Below, one piece after another: positions 5,070-5,213 of a stretch of 5,213 nucleotides of DNA. The translations under genes and the position numbers were made by a program. The stretch's first letter is position 1; each line of letters starts with the position of its first letter. The notes under the pieces were generated by a model. It did not search any database, was not told the origin of the DNA, and worked only from the letters and a program-made list of their open reading frames with translations. This DNA comes from JANPII01 sp031424915 (GTDB lineage: Bacteria; Pseudomonadota; Alphaproteobacteria; Rickettsiales; Midichloriaceae), in contig JANPII010000077.1 of the NCBI GenBank assembly GCA_031424915.1, positions 1 through 5,213 of the forward strand. The letters are read 5' to 3'.

Positions 5070-5213
5070 TTAACGCCGAACTGCATTCACCACGTAAATC
5101 TTCATCTCACATTGAAGCCATAAACTCCCATACGCCACACTAATATCTACTGTTCCGCGGTTTGTATTTGGGTAAATATCTTCCAAGGACGCTGAGAGTA
5201 ATTCCTTCCGCAT
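5070..5213 (-). CDS. possible 3' end of an unidentified gene, open at the window edge
   Basis: A frame of 47 codons with a TAA stop at 5070-5072 is open to the right edge of the window. It reads approximately ELLSASLEDIYPNTNRGT, then VDISVAYGSLWLQCEMKI and a basic end (VVNAVRR). I do not recognise it. It has a protein-like mix of residues, but a frame this short arises by chance quite often. An ATG happens to sit at the extreme edge, so it may be a tiny ORF or the tail of a longer gene co-oriented with rplY about 140 bases away. The bases between its stop and 5007 hold only a weak GAGA/TCTC hairpin followed by TTGTTTT on the minus strand, a poor terminator candidate. Confidence 0.25.
   Translation of the reverse strand: MRKELLSASLEDIYPNTNRGTVDISVAYGSLWLQCEMKIYVVNAVRR

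Overview
The window holds four recognisable genes, one uncertain gene end and a set of short repeats. From left to right: (1) the 5' part of a 23S rRNA 2'-O-methyltransferase gene (rlmB) on the minus strand, cut by the left edge; (2) an AT-rich gap of about 270 bases with an rlmB promoter candidate, a solo repeat terminus and a plus-strand promoter; (3) an unrecognised 360-369 residue hydrophobic protein on the plus strand, with a strong intrinsic terminator shape inside its first 45 codons; (4) a 161-bp near-palindromic element filling the space between two convergent genes; (5) a full-length MsbA-like exporter ABC transporter on the minus strand; (6) a 280-base spacer rich in hairpins and decayed repeats; (7) rplY (ribosomal protein L25, long CTC/TL5 form) on the minus strand with its own promoter candidate; (8) about 280 bases with a plus-strand terminator and the possible 3' end of another minus-strand gene.

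The organism is probably an alphaproteobacterium. The exporter looks like the alphaproteobacterial MsbA-related type. The moderate-to-low GC, loose gene spacing, single-gene units, decayed repeats and an orphan hydrophobic protein would suit a host-associated member of Rickettsiales or Holosporales. That placement is inferred from protein style, not from any marker gene, and is tentative.

rlmB and rplY both serve the 50S ribosomal subunit, but they are far apart and each has its own promoter candidate. The ABC transporter exports lipid or drug-like substrates across the inner membrane. Nothing here looks like one multi-gene operon or a known defence system.

The most unusual part is the orphan gene at 995-2104. 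It lies between two exact 20-bp inverted copies of a repeat terminus (764-783 and 2111-2130). A perfect TATAAT overlaps its first possible ATG. It also carries a hairpin-plus-T7 terminator near its 5' end, whose 3' arm could pair instead with the likely ribosome-binding region. This may be an attenuation-type control or a short RNA overlapping the gene; both are inferences from sequence.
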